From Syngnathus acus (taxonomy: Eukaryota; Chordata; Actinopteri; Syngnathiformes; Syngnathidae): DNA of 64,000 bases. This document shows, piece after piece, positions 13,732 to 26,300 of the stretch (position 1 is its first letter; the number at the start of each line of letters is the position of its first letter). Under the pieces are notes generated by a model that was not told the origin of the DNA, did not search any database, and saw only the letters and a list, made by a program, of their open reading frames with translations. A program made the position numbers and the translations under genes. The stretch spans positions 12,327,976 to 12,391,975 of the forward strand of contig NC_051089.1 in NCBI RefSeq assembly GCF_901709675.1, given 5' to 3'.

Positions 13732-14007
13732 TGCCTCCTTTTTGGGGTCCAGGGCACTGGCATTCTGTTGGATCCGGCCTATTTTGTTCTGGAGCCCCCA
13801 GACCCGCCGGTTGGTGCTGACGATGTCGTTCTCCAGCTCTTGGAACAAGGAGCAGGCGTGCCGGGCCAGGTCGGATAGCTGTCGCAAGGTCCGGGACAGA
13901 ACCACGTTGGTGATGGCGCACAGGTCCTCAAAGATCAGACCTTCATCATTTGGGATCTGGTGCCTGCAAAGAAGCGGCGGCTCCACGATCCTTTTGGCGA
14001 AAGGCAT
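13732..14007 (-). CDS. nhs: Nance-Horan syndrome protein, first coding exon (partial gene)
   Basis: This exon encodes the first 92 residues of an NHS-family actin-regulatory scaffold, which acts with WAVE/Abi proteins at cell edges and junctions. The start is the ATG at 14007, giving [10 protein letters not shown], the family's conserved N terminus. Residues 29-75 ([20 protein letters not shown], then the [15 protein letters not shown] region) match the WAVE-homology helix, and the exon ends in a conserved LDPKKEA followed by a GTGCGTAAG donor at 13731. Human NHS has a long proline-rich insert after the first 15 residues that is missing here, so the fish exon is compact. Later exons lie left of the window. 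Whether this is nhsa or nhsb cannot be told. Confidence 0.88.
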
Positions 14008-14450
14008 TTCGCACGCCCCAAATGAGACTTGGAAAGCAAACGTAAATTCCCAGCGTCTAGAAAAGGTGGAAAGAAGGACACCATCCAAACAAATATATCC
14101 AAAACGTGCAGCCTGACGAGGTTCAGGTCGACCGCGCGTTATTCCCGAGCGGCAATCCAAAGTTCTCCTTGAGATCCTCCATGCTGCCGCCGCCGCCGCC
14201 GCCGCTGCTGCTGCTGCTCCTTCTGCTGGCCTACTATGGGCATCACTCACACTCGCTCACACACGCGCACGCACACACATGCACACTCACATGCAGTCAG
14301 GACACGGCTAAGCGCAGGGGCTCAGGTCAGTGGTGTGAGGAAGAGGAGGAAGATGCGTGTCGCCTCTGCGATCACGGACGGGCTCGCCTCCGCGCACCGT
14401 CAAGGCAGACAATCGAGCGTCAGTAACACTCGGCAATGATTTTCAAAATA
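14008..14450 (-). promoter_or_regulatory. nhs 5' leader and CpG-rich promoter region
   Basis: CpG-rich relative to its surroundings. It contains (CGG)6 and (CAG)4 tracts on the gene's sense strand (about 14193-14217). An upstream ATG at 14243 opens a 34-codon uORF that ends before the nhs start. No TATA box is obvious. The transcription start was not determined. Confidence 0.5.
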
Positions 14451-14723
14451 AAGGATTGTCCGGAAATGCAAATAAACATATCGTAACATTTACGTTTCTT
14501 AACACACATCTCTCTTTCATTTTCAGGGCAAGCGGTCGTTTCCAGTGATATCTTCATTGATTCTTCTCTGTACCTGACCCGATGTGCTGTGAGTGAGCAC
14601 TATTAAGGGGATGACAGGAAGTGAGCAAGAGTCTTTGGAAGACATTCTTCAATTTGTATGTACAGTTTTCCCTCGCTATATTGCCATTCACCTTTCGCGG
14701 CAACGCTGTTTCGCGATTTTGTA

Positions 14724-14746
14724 GGTGTGTGTGTGTGTGTGTGTGT
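14724..14746. repeat. (GT)n microsatellite
   Basis: Continuous GT dinucleotides. Confidence 0.95.
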
Positions 14747-14821
14747 CAGTGCTTGGTTTTATTTATTTATTTTACAGCCTTGGACTGGTAAATGAAAAAT
14801 AGTGTGCACTTTTATCTACAC

Positions 14822-15010
14822 CAGGGGTGGGCAAAATTATTTGACTCGTGGGCCACAATGGGTTCTAAAATTTCAAAGAGGGGCTGGGCCAGGAACATTT
14901 GGATATAGCGTACTGAGCCAGATATACTGAAGTGTTGCATGTAGTCTTCAAACCTCATAGCACAGTGAGCACATGCAAATAAATGCAAATAAATGATCTA
15001 AATGAAGTGA
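14822..15010. repeat. CAGGGGTGGGCAAA-type interspersed repeat end
   Basis: Begins CCAGGGGTGGGCAAAATTAT, then CTCGTGGGCCACAATGGGTT and GGCTGGGCCAGGAACATTTG. This wording is typical of one end of a common vertebrate hAT-like repeat. I found no matching opposite end, so it is probably truncated. Confidence 0.5.
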
Positions 15011-17213
15011 GGACTGCGTCTTTCAAATTTGCAAAATAGATCTCATCCAGGCAGTGCCAATGGATGTTGATCGTTCTTGCATCGACTGCTCACTAGCATA
15101 GCTTTGCGTGCTTCGTGGCTGATGCAGTCAGCCTCAACTCAACTTTGTGATGTAGGTTTGTTGTATTAGTGCATGATGTCAAGCAATATCCAATTTTCAA
15201 CTTTTTTTTTTCTGTAACATTTTTTCTTGTTTTCACTGTGGCCCTAATCCTCTTTCATAATGTTTAATTAGGCGTTTTTAATGTGCAGCACAGGCCAATA
15301 ATCAAGCTATTTGGATGGTCTTGGATTAAAGCACACATGTCGTGTAATGCGGTTTACTGTATTGAGTCACTTGCAGAGGGGCTGCCTGACAAACAATGTG
15401 CAGCGAGCACATTTTGCTGAATGTGTGGCCCGGCCGCTAAGCCGGCCTGTTGTCTCCATCATTCACCATGATTCCCATATAGCCACCAGGCTCAGTCAGT
15501 ATAGAGATGTCTGCTCTAAATCTGCTGTTGGGGCAAATTTGAAGAATTGACGCACAGTCGGTCGACGGGAAACCATTACAAGCCCCTCATTCACCAATGA
15601 CAGCGCCCCACCACCTCATTCTAGACAGTGAGGCGGAGGTGGCAAATATGTATATATACTCATACTCTAATAGTGTAATTGCATACGATTGTTTTAGCAT
15701 TTTCAGAAACCATGAAAATAAAATATTCATAAATAAATTCATTTAAAAACAAATAAAGCAAAATAGTCTGAAATGTACTTTAGTATAAACCTAAAAATTT
15801 GTTTTTACTTTCAGGTAATTACAATAAACAGTCAATAACTTGGCACTATAAAGGAAAAAAACTGAATAATTTTCCTTTTGATTAAATTGCATCTGCTCAT
15901 ATTGGGAAAATATAAACTGTACACACTATTAAAACAATATGCTCCCATAGCTTTCCTAGGATTGTGAACTAAATAACAGAAAAATAAAAATGCCTTACAG
16001 AAGAGATTTTTTTAACGCATGCAGGTGTGTGGTGAGATGTAAACTTTGAATGTAAAATAAATGTTTTGGCTCAATAAAGGCTGTTAAACCCAGTCCTAGT
16101 ACGTGAAGATGAATATGTTTGTGTTTTATAGCGTTCACTTGCTTTATTTTCTACATTCATTTTGATTGTTGGCCAACTTCAGTGGAACGAAACATTAAAT
16201 TAAGATTGCAACACCGACCACGAGCAAGAGAGGGCGCTGTTTCATTCTAATAATATTTCTATACATATCAGTACTGTGTGTGTTTTATGAAAACAAGTGC
16301 AGTTCTTTAAAAGTACCCCCACATTAACTTAAGTCAATGGCACCCCAAAATATTAAGAAAAAGAAAACACTGCTTCCCAACGCTATTGTTGCGTTGTTAC
16401 ATTTTTAATGGTGGGAAACAAGTGTTAAGTAAAACGTTTTGTGCAGGTCATGAAAACTACAGTACAGCATAACCTTTTGCCGCTCTCTTATCGACATTTA
16501 AGACCTAATAGGGCACTTGCTCTTTATGACTGTCAGCAGATAAAAACGTGCACTGTTCTATTGTTTCCTGTTTCTTGGCATCATAGGGTCATGAAGATCA
16601 AATAAGACACTCAAGTAAAAGAAAGACCAACCTCATCAGATTGAAATTTAATAATAATTATAAAAAAAAAGACAAACTTTGGTTGTCTTTCTGACACAAG
16701 GAACATGACTGCTTTGGTGAAAAAAATATGGGGAATAAAAGAGTTTTATTTTAGGCATGGTCAGCGAAAAAGTTTGATTTGATAGCTCACTTCTTTTCTC
16801 TTCCTCTCAGTGGATAAAAAAAATGTTTGAGTAAAATGATGGCAACTATAGAGTATATTTTTACTATTATTTCAAATATGTCTGTGATTGATTTTTATAA
16901 GACACTTACAAGGAAGACACCAACAAAATCATACCAGTAATACTGATTGTCAAACTACAATACATAATGCACTCTTAATCTTTAATTCAGTACAGTACAT
17001 TTGTTAAGTGTAGTTAATTTTTCTACACGCTCATTCATAAACCGAACCAAACTCGTGTCACAATTTCCGAAGGATGTCTGTCATTTTGTTTTCAAGCACT
17101 GTATTCTATCAGACGCCACTGGAGTGAGGCACGTTATCTGTAAACCAAAACTCAGATACACCCTCCGTTATGACTCTGTCCAAAGGCCAAGGCAGTACAG
17201 AAGATTATGGAAA

Positions 17214-17222
17214 GTTTATAAG
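17214..17222 (+). promoter_or_regulatory. Candidate TATA box of ace2
   Basis: TTTATAAGA lies 61 bases before the ace2 start codon, a plausible distance for a short 5' leader. No experimental start site is available. Confidence 0.4.
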
Positions 17223-17282
17223 AGAAGAGAGTGTCCTTCCTAGTCAGAGTGTGATTGTGTGTGAGTGTGACTAGATCGCAGC

Positions 17283-20200
17283 ATGTCAAGAAAAATTTTA
17301 CTTTGTGCGCTGGCTTGCTGGTGTTCTCTCTCTACTTCGTCGCTTGTGGAGAACCAGACAAGGGAATTCCTGCAGAAATTTGATGAGGAAGCCAGTGCGC
17401 TTATGTACCAGTACTCACTGGCATCATGGGCCTACAACACCAACATCACAAAGGAGAACTCAGATAAACTGGTAAGAATTTGCTGTCTTTTTATTTTCAA
17501 ACCAGATTGTGTTGATGACATACTTACTGTGGTTGTTTTTATGCATCCAGTCAGAAGAGGGTCAAATTTGGGGCAAGTTCTACACTGAAAGGTCAGAACA
17601 GGCTCAGAAATTCCCCATTAACGAAATCAAGGATCCTCAAATCAAATTACAGCTCATCACACTACAAGACAAAGGTGCCGGTGCTCTCTCTCCGGATGAA
17701 GCTTCACACGTAAGACTGTTGCTTCAGTTCCATTTGTTTAAACGCTCTCGTCTATTCCAAAGCTGCCCCCCCCCCGTGCATGTTGCGCTTTTCAAAATCT
17801 CATCATGTTGCCATTTTGTTTCAAATCTGTCCGCAGCTGAGCAAGATCATGAGTGACATGAGTACAATCTACAGCACAGCAACTGTGTGCATGATGGACG
17901 ACCCGCTAAACTGTGAGACTTTGGAGCCAGGTACACGCTGTTAATAAGCCACAAGTTCTTATGGACTGGGGTAGTTTATAATTAACACACACAAGGTGCA
18001 CAGTTGTTGATTTTTTTTTTAAATGTACATTACTTTTTGAAAACATGCGAAAAGTATTTTCATTTATTGATACAGAAGCTTAATGCTCTATTGGCATGGC
18101 CACACTTGCAGGCAGGCTTTTTTTTTCAGTTGCCCAGTCAAGCCCATATAATGTATTTGTATAGTGCCAGTTCAAATCAGAAGTTATCAAAGTATAAGCA
18201 CTTTACACCCTGAGCAGGTCAACACACACCTACACTCCTCAAAAAACACATGAGCAAGCACTTGACAGCAGTGGCAAACAAAAATGAATGGGAGGGGGAG
18301 TCGATACTTTTGGGCAATTAGGTTCGCTCACTGCTTTTCGACAGGACTGGAACACGTGATGTCCACCAGCCACAACTACTCCGAGCTTCTGCACGTGTGG
18401 GAGGGATGGCGGAGAGAGGTGGGCAAGAGGATGAGGCCACTCTATGAGGACTATGTGCTTCTGAAGAACCAAGCTGCCAAACTAAATGGTGATCCCAGTC
18501 ATAGTCTTTTCCATTCTTTAAATCATTGACATAAAGGCTTGCAAAATTCCCTTCACTAACCTGGTGATATTTCTCATTTTCTCCTCTAACACATGCACCT
18601 GAAGGGTTTGAGGACTATGGAGCTTACTGGAGATATAACTATGAGACTATTGATGAGGAAAGTCCATACGATTATACCAGGAATCAGCTAATGGAAGATG
18701 TACGCTCCATCTATAAACAGGTACGTCTTTCGTGGAATCTCCAATATGAAATAGAGCGAGTATGTCCAAACAGCAAGATGTCTTTCCACAGATCCTGCCC
18801 TTATACAAGGAGCTTCATGCCTATGTGAGGGCAAAGCTGATGAAAGTCCACACAGGCTACATTGATGAAAAAGGACCTCTGCCAGCCCATCTCTTGGGTA
18901 CTGTGTCATCAATTTGCAGATTTTCATTCACATCAACTCAAGTTTCAAATTTTCTTGTTCCTGTTTTGCATCATGATTTTACTAGGTGACATGTGGGGAA
19001 GATTTTGGACCAACTTGTATCCTCTGTCAATGCCCTACCAGGGTGAGATTGATGTCAGCAAAACAATGGTAGAAAAGGTGCAGTACAATTGTTTCTGTTT
19101 ATAAAGAAATACCACAAAAGACAGCAACCAGCTTTGTTGTTGTTGTTGTTGTTTTTTACATCAGTCAATCTGTGTGTAGAGAATTGTGAAAATATTTGTG
19201 CACAAATACAGGGGTACACAAATACCACATGGATGTTTGTGTCCATCAATTTTCATGAGACATCTTGAATTTCAGGGCTGGACTGAGCGGCGACTATTCG
19301 AAGAGGCGGAGAAGTTCTTTATGTCGGTGGGCCTGTACAAAATGTTTGACAACTTTTGGACCAACTCCATGCTGGTGAAACCTGAGGATGGACGCACGGT
19401 GGTTTGCCATCCCACAGCATGGGACATGGGGAACAAAGAAGACTTTAGGTAGCACAGTCACGCACACACACACACACACACACACACGTCCACGCACGTG
19501 CGCACACATTTATATCATAAACAAAGATGAACAATCGAAAGCAACAATTAAAAGAATGGCTAACAGGTTATAATAAATATAATAAAGGTGATGACAAAAA
19601 TGATGCTTTCACTTAATTGATTTCTACAATAATTAAGAGTGTTCAGTGCACATTAAGGTACAATTTTTATTTACCCTTTATGTGCAAATAAGAATATCTT
19701 ATCAAATCATTAAGTCGTTTTTATTCACCCTTCCTATTTGATGTGTTTGATGTTTGCTGGCAACTTCCAGCGTCATTTATTTCTTGTTAGTTCTATGACT
19801 ATGACTCATCAGAAACATTGGTGCAATCTGTTTTATTGCTACTCTATATCAGATATGCTATCATAACACGTTTTCATTCCTCAATAAAACTGCTAACATT
19901 GACACTTCTCATGCCGCCCTTAGGATCAAAATGTGCACTCAAGTCAACATGGAGAACTTTCTGACTGTCCACCATGAGATGGGCCACAACCAGTACCAGA
20001 TGGCGTACCGAAACCTGCCCTACCTCTTGAGAGACGGCGCCAACGAGGGTTTCCACGAGGCCGTCGGGGAAATCATGTCCCTGTCTGCTGCCACACCCAA
20101 GCACCTGCAGAGCCTTGGCCTCCTGCCTTCTAACTTCACCTATGATAACGGTAAAAGAAAGTTCTACAAAAAGATTGAATTAATTTAGTGTGACAGATTT

Positions 20201-22833
20201 ATCCCTGAAATTCCTTCACTCCCGTGATTATTGTTTCTTATTCATGTGCCAATGTAACTCAGATGCCATTTGGATTCATTTATTGTCAATTCAGTGCTTG
20301 TTTATTATTTATTATTGTTTATTTACAGCTATTCTTTTATCAACTAACTCACACATCTGTTTGTGCCTCATCTAGCAGGCCATCAAAGTTGTTTACACTG
20401 CCATCAAGTGGCAAAATAATAGCACTACAGGTCATTTTAACGACATCCATAAAATGTCATTCTTATTTTACGCCCACAGAGACAGAGATTAACTTCCTTC
20501 TAAAGCAAGCGCTCACTATTGTAGCCACTCTGCCTTTCACCTACATGCTGGAGGAGTGGAGGTGGCAGGTCTTTGCAGGAAACATCCCCGAGGATAAATG
20601 GATGGAGCGCTGGTGGGAGATGAAGTAGGCAGACAGACAATTTGCATTCTTCCAAGCAGAGATTGGAAACAATAGAAATCCCCAATGGTTGAATCTTCTC
20701 CAATCCGTGTTGTCGAACATAACAGGAGAGAGCTCGTCGGTGTGGTGGAGCCCGTGCCGAGAGATGAAACTTACTGTGACCCCGCTGCTCTGTTCCACGT
20801 TTCTGGAGACTATTCCTTCATCCGGTAACATTTACATTCAATAGTTAAGAGAAGGTCAAATTAAATTTAGTTTTACAAATAGGTATTCTCTATTCAAAAC
20901 ATTTGAAAATAAAGTGGACAAATTGTTGGTTTCAAACTGATGTGAGATGTACACACACACACACACACACACAGATCCATAAAACCAAACTGTATGTTTC
21001 TGAAACTTGAACAACAATCATCATTGTGTTTTGTTGATGTCCTAACATACAGGTACTTCACAAGAACCATCTACCAGTTCCAGTTTCAAAAAGCCCTTTG
21101 TGATGCTGCCGGTCACTCCGATGCCTTGTCTTCATGTGACATCACCGGTTCAACTGTCGCAGGCGCCAAACTCAGGTAACATGACTACTTCTCCCTTCAA
21201 CAATTTAATCCACCTCTTTATACCAGCAACATGATGTCACAACTCTAGGAACTACTACTGAACAAAATTGCTAGTTAGTTTGTGTAGCTGTCTAATGTAG
21301 TGGGCGGGGTTTTCCTTTCAGCAGTCATCACCAATCATTGTTTTGCCAGGAACATGTTAGAGTTGGGTCGGTCCCAGTCGTGGACCCGAGCTTTACATAA
21401 AATATCTGGAGATATCAAGATGGACGCTAAACCACTGCTGGATTATTTCCAAAAACTTTACGTGTGGCTGAAGGAGGACAACATGAAACACAACCGCGTC
21501 GTTGGCTGGGATGCAGCGGTAGATCCATGTAAGTCATTGAACAACAACAACCAAAGCATTTGCACCACGTTTTGGGGAAAATAACTTCCCTGAGCCCGTG
21601 TAAAATGCTGTATTGCTTTGACAATCACATTTATCCAAACTAGAAGACAAGTAACATGTATTCATTGACTCTGTTTGCAGATTCTGATTATGCCATCAAA
21701 GTGAGGCTCAGTTTAAAAATGGCCATGGGTGATGAAGCTGTAAGTATTATGTGTTGCAAAATGGCCTGACAAAAATGTCATGGGAAGTGTTAATCAACTC
21801 AAATCTGATGTTGTAGTATTCCTGGAACGCCAACGAGCAGTACCTGTTCAAAGCCAGCGTGGCCTACGCTCTGAGACAGTACTACAGCCAAAAGAACACC
21901 ACCCTCCTCTTCACGTCAGTATGCTTGGCTCTGTCTCGTCTTTTCAACTTCTTACTGCTGCCGTGTGACAGCATTTCTCTCGTTTTGCATCTGCAGAGCG
22001 GAGAACGTTCTAACTTACAAACAAACGCCCAGGATTTCCTTCTACATTGTGGTCACCGATCCAAAGAATCCGTCCGTATATGTGCCAAAGGAAGATTTGA
22101 AGGCAGCCATACGGTGAGGCACAACTTTGTACATCTCAATCAATTTGACTGAAAGTTTGAGGACATTCAACCACCGCACATTTATCTTGTGCATGTTGGT
22201 GCCAAGGAAGCATGTTGAGGTGAGGAGCTTAAATTAGACACTGGCGAAAACATCTGTCATTTTGCTGTTGAACTGAGTGCAGGAACTTTATTCAAAGGTT
22301 TGCCACCATAAAGTGGAATCTCGGCACCAGTAAATATTGAAATGAGTTGAGGTACTTCATTTAGATAAGTGTTGTGCGTTGCTGTAATTTTTTTATCCAA
22401 TTTGAAAAGTCCTCTCCTGGAAGATATGAGACTGATATGTCTTGTGTGAATGGCAGACTATCCCGAGGCCGACTCAACGATGCTTTCCAACTGGACGACC
22501 ACACACTGGAGTTTGACGGTATCCCAGCAACCCTTTCACCTCCCGTGGAGCAACCGGTGGAGGTGTGGCTGGTGGTGTTTGGAGTGATCATGGGAGTGGT
22601 GGTGCTCATGGGACTCTTTCTCATTATCTCTGGCATCAAAGACCGCAAAAAGAAGTAAGCTGACGTTCCTTGACGTTCGTCACACGCGTCACTTTCGACC
22701 ACATCACGTTATGTTCATGTTCTCTTGCAGGAATCGGAAAAGCACGGGGGTGGAAAATCCCTACGAGCCTGAGGCCAATGGACAGACCAACAGAGCCTAT
22801 GAGGACAGTAGTGATGAACAAACCGGTCTCTGA
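17283..22833 (+). CDS. ace2: Angiotensin-converting enzyme 2 (complete, 18 exons)
   Basis: Type I membrane zinc carboxypeptidase that trims angiotensin II and carries a collectrin-like module linked to amino-acid transporters. Coding exons: 17283-17471, 17551-17709, 17837-17930, 18345-18488, 18605-18720, 18792-18897, 18986-19077, 19276-19448, 19924-20150, 20480-20624, 20726-20824, 21053-21175, 21350-21528, 21681-21739, 21817-21914, 21997-22113, 22457-22654, 22731-22833. They total 2421 nt, 806 residues (human 805), all with GT-AG junctions and matching phase. Signal peptide is about residues 1-19. The zinc site HEMGH is at 375-379 with third ligand E403. The collectrin-like stalk is followed by a membrane helix at about 744-765 and basic RKKK. 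The C terminus ends QTGL, a possible PDZ ligand. All catalytic landmarks are intact. Confidence 0.97.
19462..19488. repeat. (CA)n microsatellite in ace2 intron 8
   Basis: CA dinucleotide run 14 bases after the exon 8 donor. A similar run at 20950-20973 lies in intron 11. Confidence 0.95.
20950..20973. repeat. (AC)n microsatellite in ace2 intron 11
   Basis: Continuous AC dinucleotides. Confidence 0.95.
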
Positions 22834-23142
22834 AGAATGATCTGTGTTTTTTTTCCCACCTCGAATGAAAATTAATGCGAGCTCAGCACCGGGCCTCTTT
22901 GAAATATCATCATATCACAGGTAGAAACTTGACCTTCAGTTATTTTATTATGGATAAGTTAGGAACATTCAGCTTTTGGGGAAGTTCAATTTCCCCCATT
23001 GTTTTAAGAGTCGTGTTTGTGAAACTAATAATGCAGCACTGGACTGTGTTGTAAAATATGTACTTATATAGCACTAAAACAAAGCCTCACATACATTTAA
23101 ATATATTTTGTTTCTTTTGTGTACACAATAGCATTGCTAAGG

Positions 23143-23148
23143 TTTATT
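23143..23148 (-). terminator. Candidate poly(A) signal for the PDZ-IL-1-like gene
   Basis: AATAAA on the minus strand, about 220 bases past the stop codon at 23366, in the short gap between two convergent genes. Confidence 0.4.
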
Positions 23149-23365
23149 TATCAGTGTTAATAGGTGTATGATGTAAATAATAATATCATTGAATTCATTA
23201 TATTGATCGTAATATCAATGTACGGTAAATGATACCATGCAATGTACAAATTGTAAAAATGTGTTTGTATAGGGGAAAAGAGCACTATTGTGTTTTCATG
23301 AAATGTCAACAAAATTGGGTTTTATAAGCACACATAGACAGACACAAAAAAAAAAGACAGATTTT

Positions 23366-26300
23366 CTATGTTTGAATGATGAAGAGGAATGACTGAATTC
23401 CTTGCCGTCCATCTGACTTAGCCATTTGTACAGCGTCTGTTGAAGCTGAAGTGGTAATTTGGATGTACCATCCCCGGTAGAGTGCAGATTCAAACTTGCG
23501 CTGCTTTGTGCTGTCCGACGTCATGTAGAAGATGAAACAAAGTTTGCTCTCATCATTCATTGAAATGCTTTTCAGCGTCTTCTTATCCACTGCCTACAAA
23601 AACAAACATGGTAAGAATGCGGCATTGAAATGAACAAAAAAAAACATTTACGGTGCTTGATTTTGTTTTAAGCGTATCATGCCAATTATCTTTTTTTGCT
23701 TTCTTTTCATTTTTGTTTTGAGTAGCTAACCCCCCAAAACTTTATCATCAATTTATTCCTGATTTTGTTTTTATTTGTTTGTTTTTCAGTAATTTTTAGA
23801 TTTGAAAAATTGCATACATCTCTAATGGCCATCAAATATACACAGGCAGGTTTTTGAGACTGGGCTGGCCTTCTGTTTATGAAACACATTGTCTCCATTA
23901 CAATGAAGTGAAATTATATTATTTGTTTCTTTTATAGATATTAAAACATAAACAAAGAAAGTGTGAAAAAAAGAGTGTAATTAAGCAAAAAGTGACACAA
24001 TCATTGTAGTGCCTTGTCAGCCAGTTAGCCATTCACCATGCATGAATTTTTACGTACACATCAGCTCCATGTTCCTTGCAGCAGTTTTCATTTTGTATTT
24101 GTAGGTTGGATAATTTGGCCTATTTTATTAAGCGCATGTGTGTGGTATAGCGATTGCTATCACAGTACGTTATTCACGGGAAAATGTATCTTTTTTTCTA
24201 CTCAGGCCATATGTAGAACATAAAAATGCTGCTTTGGTAATATCTTGGGCTTAAGAAACTATGTTAAAACAAGGGGAGTAGTTTCATGTGGTCACGCAAA
24301 AGCATTGGTCAAACGGATAAATGCTTTAGTGCCATCTACTGGTATCTAAGTGCAATTACACAGGTGAACTTACTCAATTACCGTCGAAATTTCCCAATTC
24401 CAAAAGAGACATTGTCAATACCTCCACTTGCACGACCACCTGCTCTTCTGTCTTGAAGCACTTGAGGAAGCAGTCAGAGTCTGTGAAGTTTAAAACCACT
24501 GGGAAATTCGGGTCCAAACAAGTTGACTTGTAGTGGTAGATGGTCATTTCCGCTGAACATAAAAACATGGAGAGAATTGTCCTCACAAAGAAAGCAACAG
24601 TGTAACTTCTAATCTGTTGGACTGTATGAAAAACCTGGTTGAGGCGAAGCATATAGGGTCTTCTCTGAGCAGAGGCTTTTGAGATATTTGTGCGAGGCCA
24701 CATGCTCCACTGCAGTGTTCAATGCCTTCATTAGTTTGAAAGTGCCCCCTCCTCTTGAAACTGTCAAACAACAAAGCAAAATAAGTTTGTATTTGTTTTG
24801 AATTCATTGGTAAGATAAACATAATGGAGGTTGATCATCTTGCGCACACACACATGGATATTTTTTGGGTACAGTTTTGTGGCGCTTCAAGTTGAGTTTG
24901 CATCAAATTCCAACGCTGGCAACAACATGGCAGCCCATGATTGTTTTCCACTGTAAATTTGAAAGAGGACGAGTGGACACTAGAAGTAGGCCTCAAAAAG
25001 AATTTTGTCAGGGAAGTATAGTCACTGTGCTCTGAGTTTCTGCCATAAGTTGCAACAGATATAAGGAAAGAGTGGAAGAGTCACAAAAAGCCAGAGAAGT
25101 GGACATTTTTATGAATCATTCTGTGCATCTGTTGTGATTTTTTCATTCCCCATTTAACTTCTTGCAAGTTGGGCTAGTAATGAAACAGACCAGTTCAAGG
25201 TTTAGAGACGGTGAAATTAAGGTCACTTGTAAAGCTAGTTTCCTCTATGAAATTTCACCTGTAAGAGGATTATTTCAGCTTTTTGTGACTAGTGTATAAT
25301 TGCACTGTTAGTATTATTTTTTTCAACACTTTTTGCAGTCAGTGAAGCTCATGGACATCACCAATTGTGTGATGCTTTGACCTGGTGTCACCTTCATTTG
25401 GAAGGGAAAAGTGCCTTTCTATCACCTGCACTTTATTATTTATAGAGAATCAATCCTGAAGAGACTATGTTATTTTGTTTCAAAACAAACAAACTCACCA
25501 AGCGTTACCGTGCTGGACTTTGCCACCATGACAATGTCGTTGAGGGTACATCCTGTCCCATGACATCCACGGCAGCTGCTCCCGGCATCGCAGCCCCTCC
25601 CTCTCAATACGGAAAAGTTCGTTTCAGTCATGGTTACAATAAGCAAGTTGCTTTCCCAATCGTTCTGCCCATCCTCAGCTGGGCAAAGTTGGTCCTCAGG
25701 TCCACCATTTTCTTCTTCATCACCCCTCAAGTCACTCTGCTGCAGGTCTTCCTCTCGCACCATTTCTTTGCTGAATTCAAATATGGTGACCTCCTTGGAG
25801 ACAGGGTGGAGAGCATCTTCCGATGAGCACAGCCGCTCAATGTGCTCCTTCTTCCTGCCTGACTTGTGCACTGTCTGATGACAAAAATAAGAGCTGAGCG
25901 TTGTCAATTCGAGGGTGGGAAAATTCAGACATGATTGTTAGTACTTTGCGGTCAGGCCCATTTAAAATCGGACTGGTTGAAGAAACGTAACATTTATTTT
26001 GTAAATGTGAGCCTGCACTTATGACAGTTCAGAAGGCTTTCCTGTTTTGCCAATGATAATCGGACGGATAGACGGACAGAATGCTGATGAATAACATCAT
26101 CCCACCAACATTGGCTGACCCTCCACTATGGCCTGAGCCAGCTGCTCAGGGGTTAAATCCTGCAGGTCATTGCCATTTATCTGCACCAGCTTGTCTCCTC
26201 TCCTAAAAAAAAATTTTTAAAAAAAAGAGAATTTTCAGCACCCTTGAATGGGTCAGATTATCTTTAATTAGTCATTAATATTAATCAATTCAATAATACT

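Larger units (their letters stand above)
14451..17213. other. Intergenic region between divergent nhs and ace2
   Basis: AT-rich and without a supportable gene on either strand. It holds a GT microsatellite (14724-14746) and a repeat fragment (14822-15010). Confidence 0.6.

Noticed and set aside
14190-14250. N-terminal extension of nhs with a poly-alanine run
   Set aside because: The frame is open upstream, but it starts at GTG rather than ATG, and [10 protein letters not shown] is the conserved family start.
25467-25878. Plus-strand ORFs of 119 and 82 codons
   Set aside because: They are antisense to exon 3 of the IL-1-like gene, whose frame joins correctly to its neighbours.
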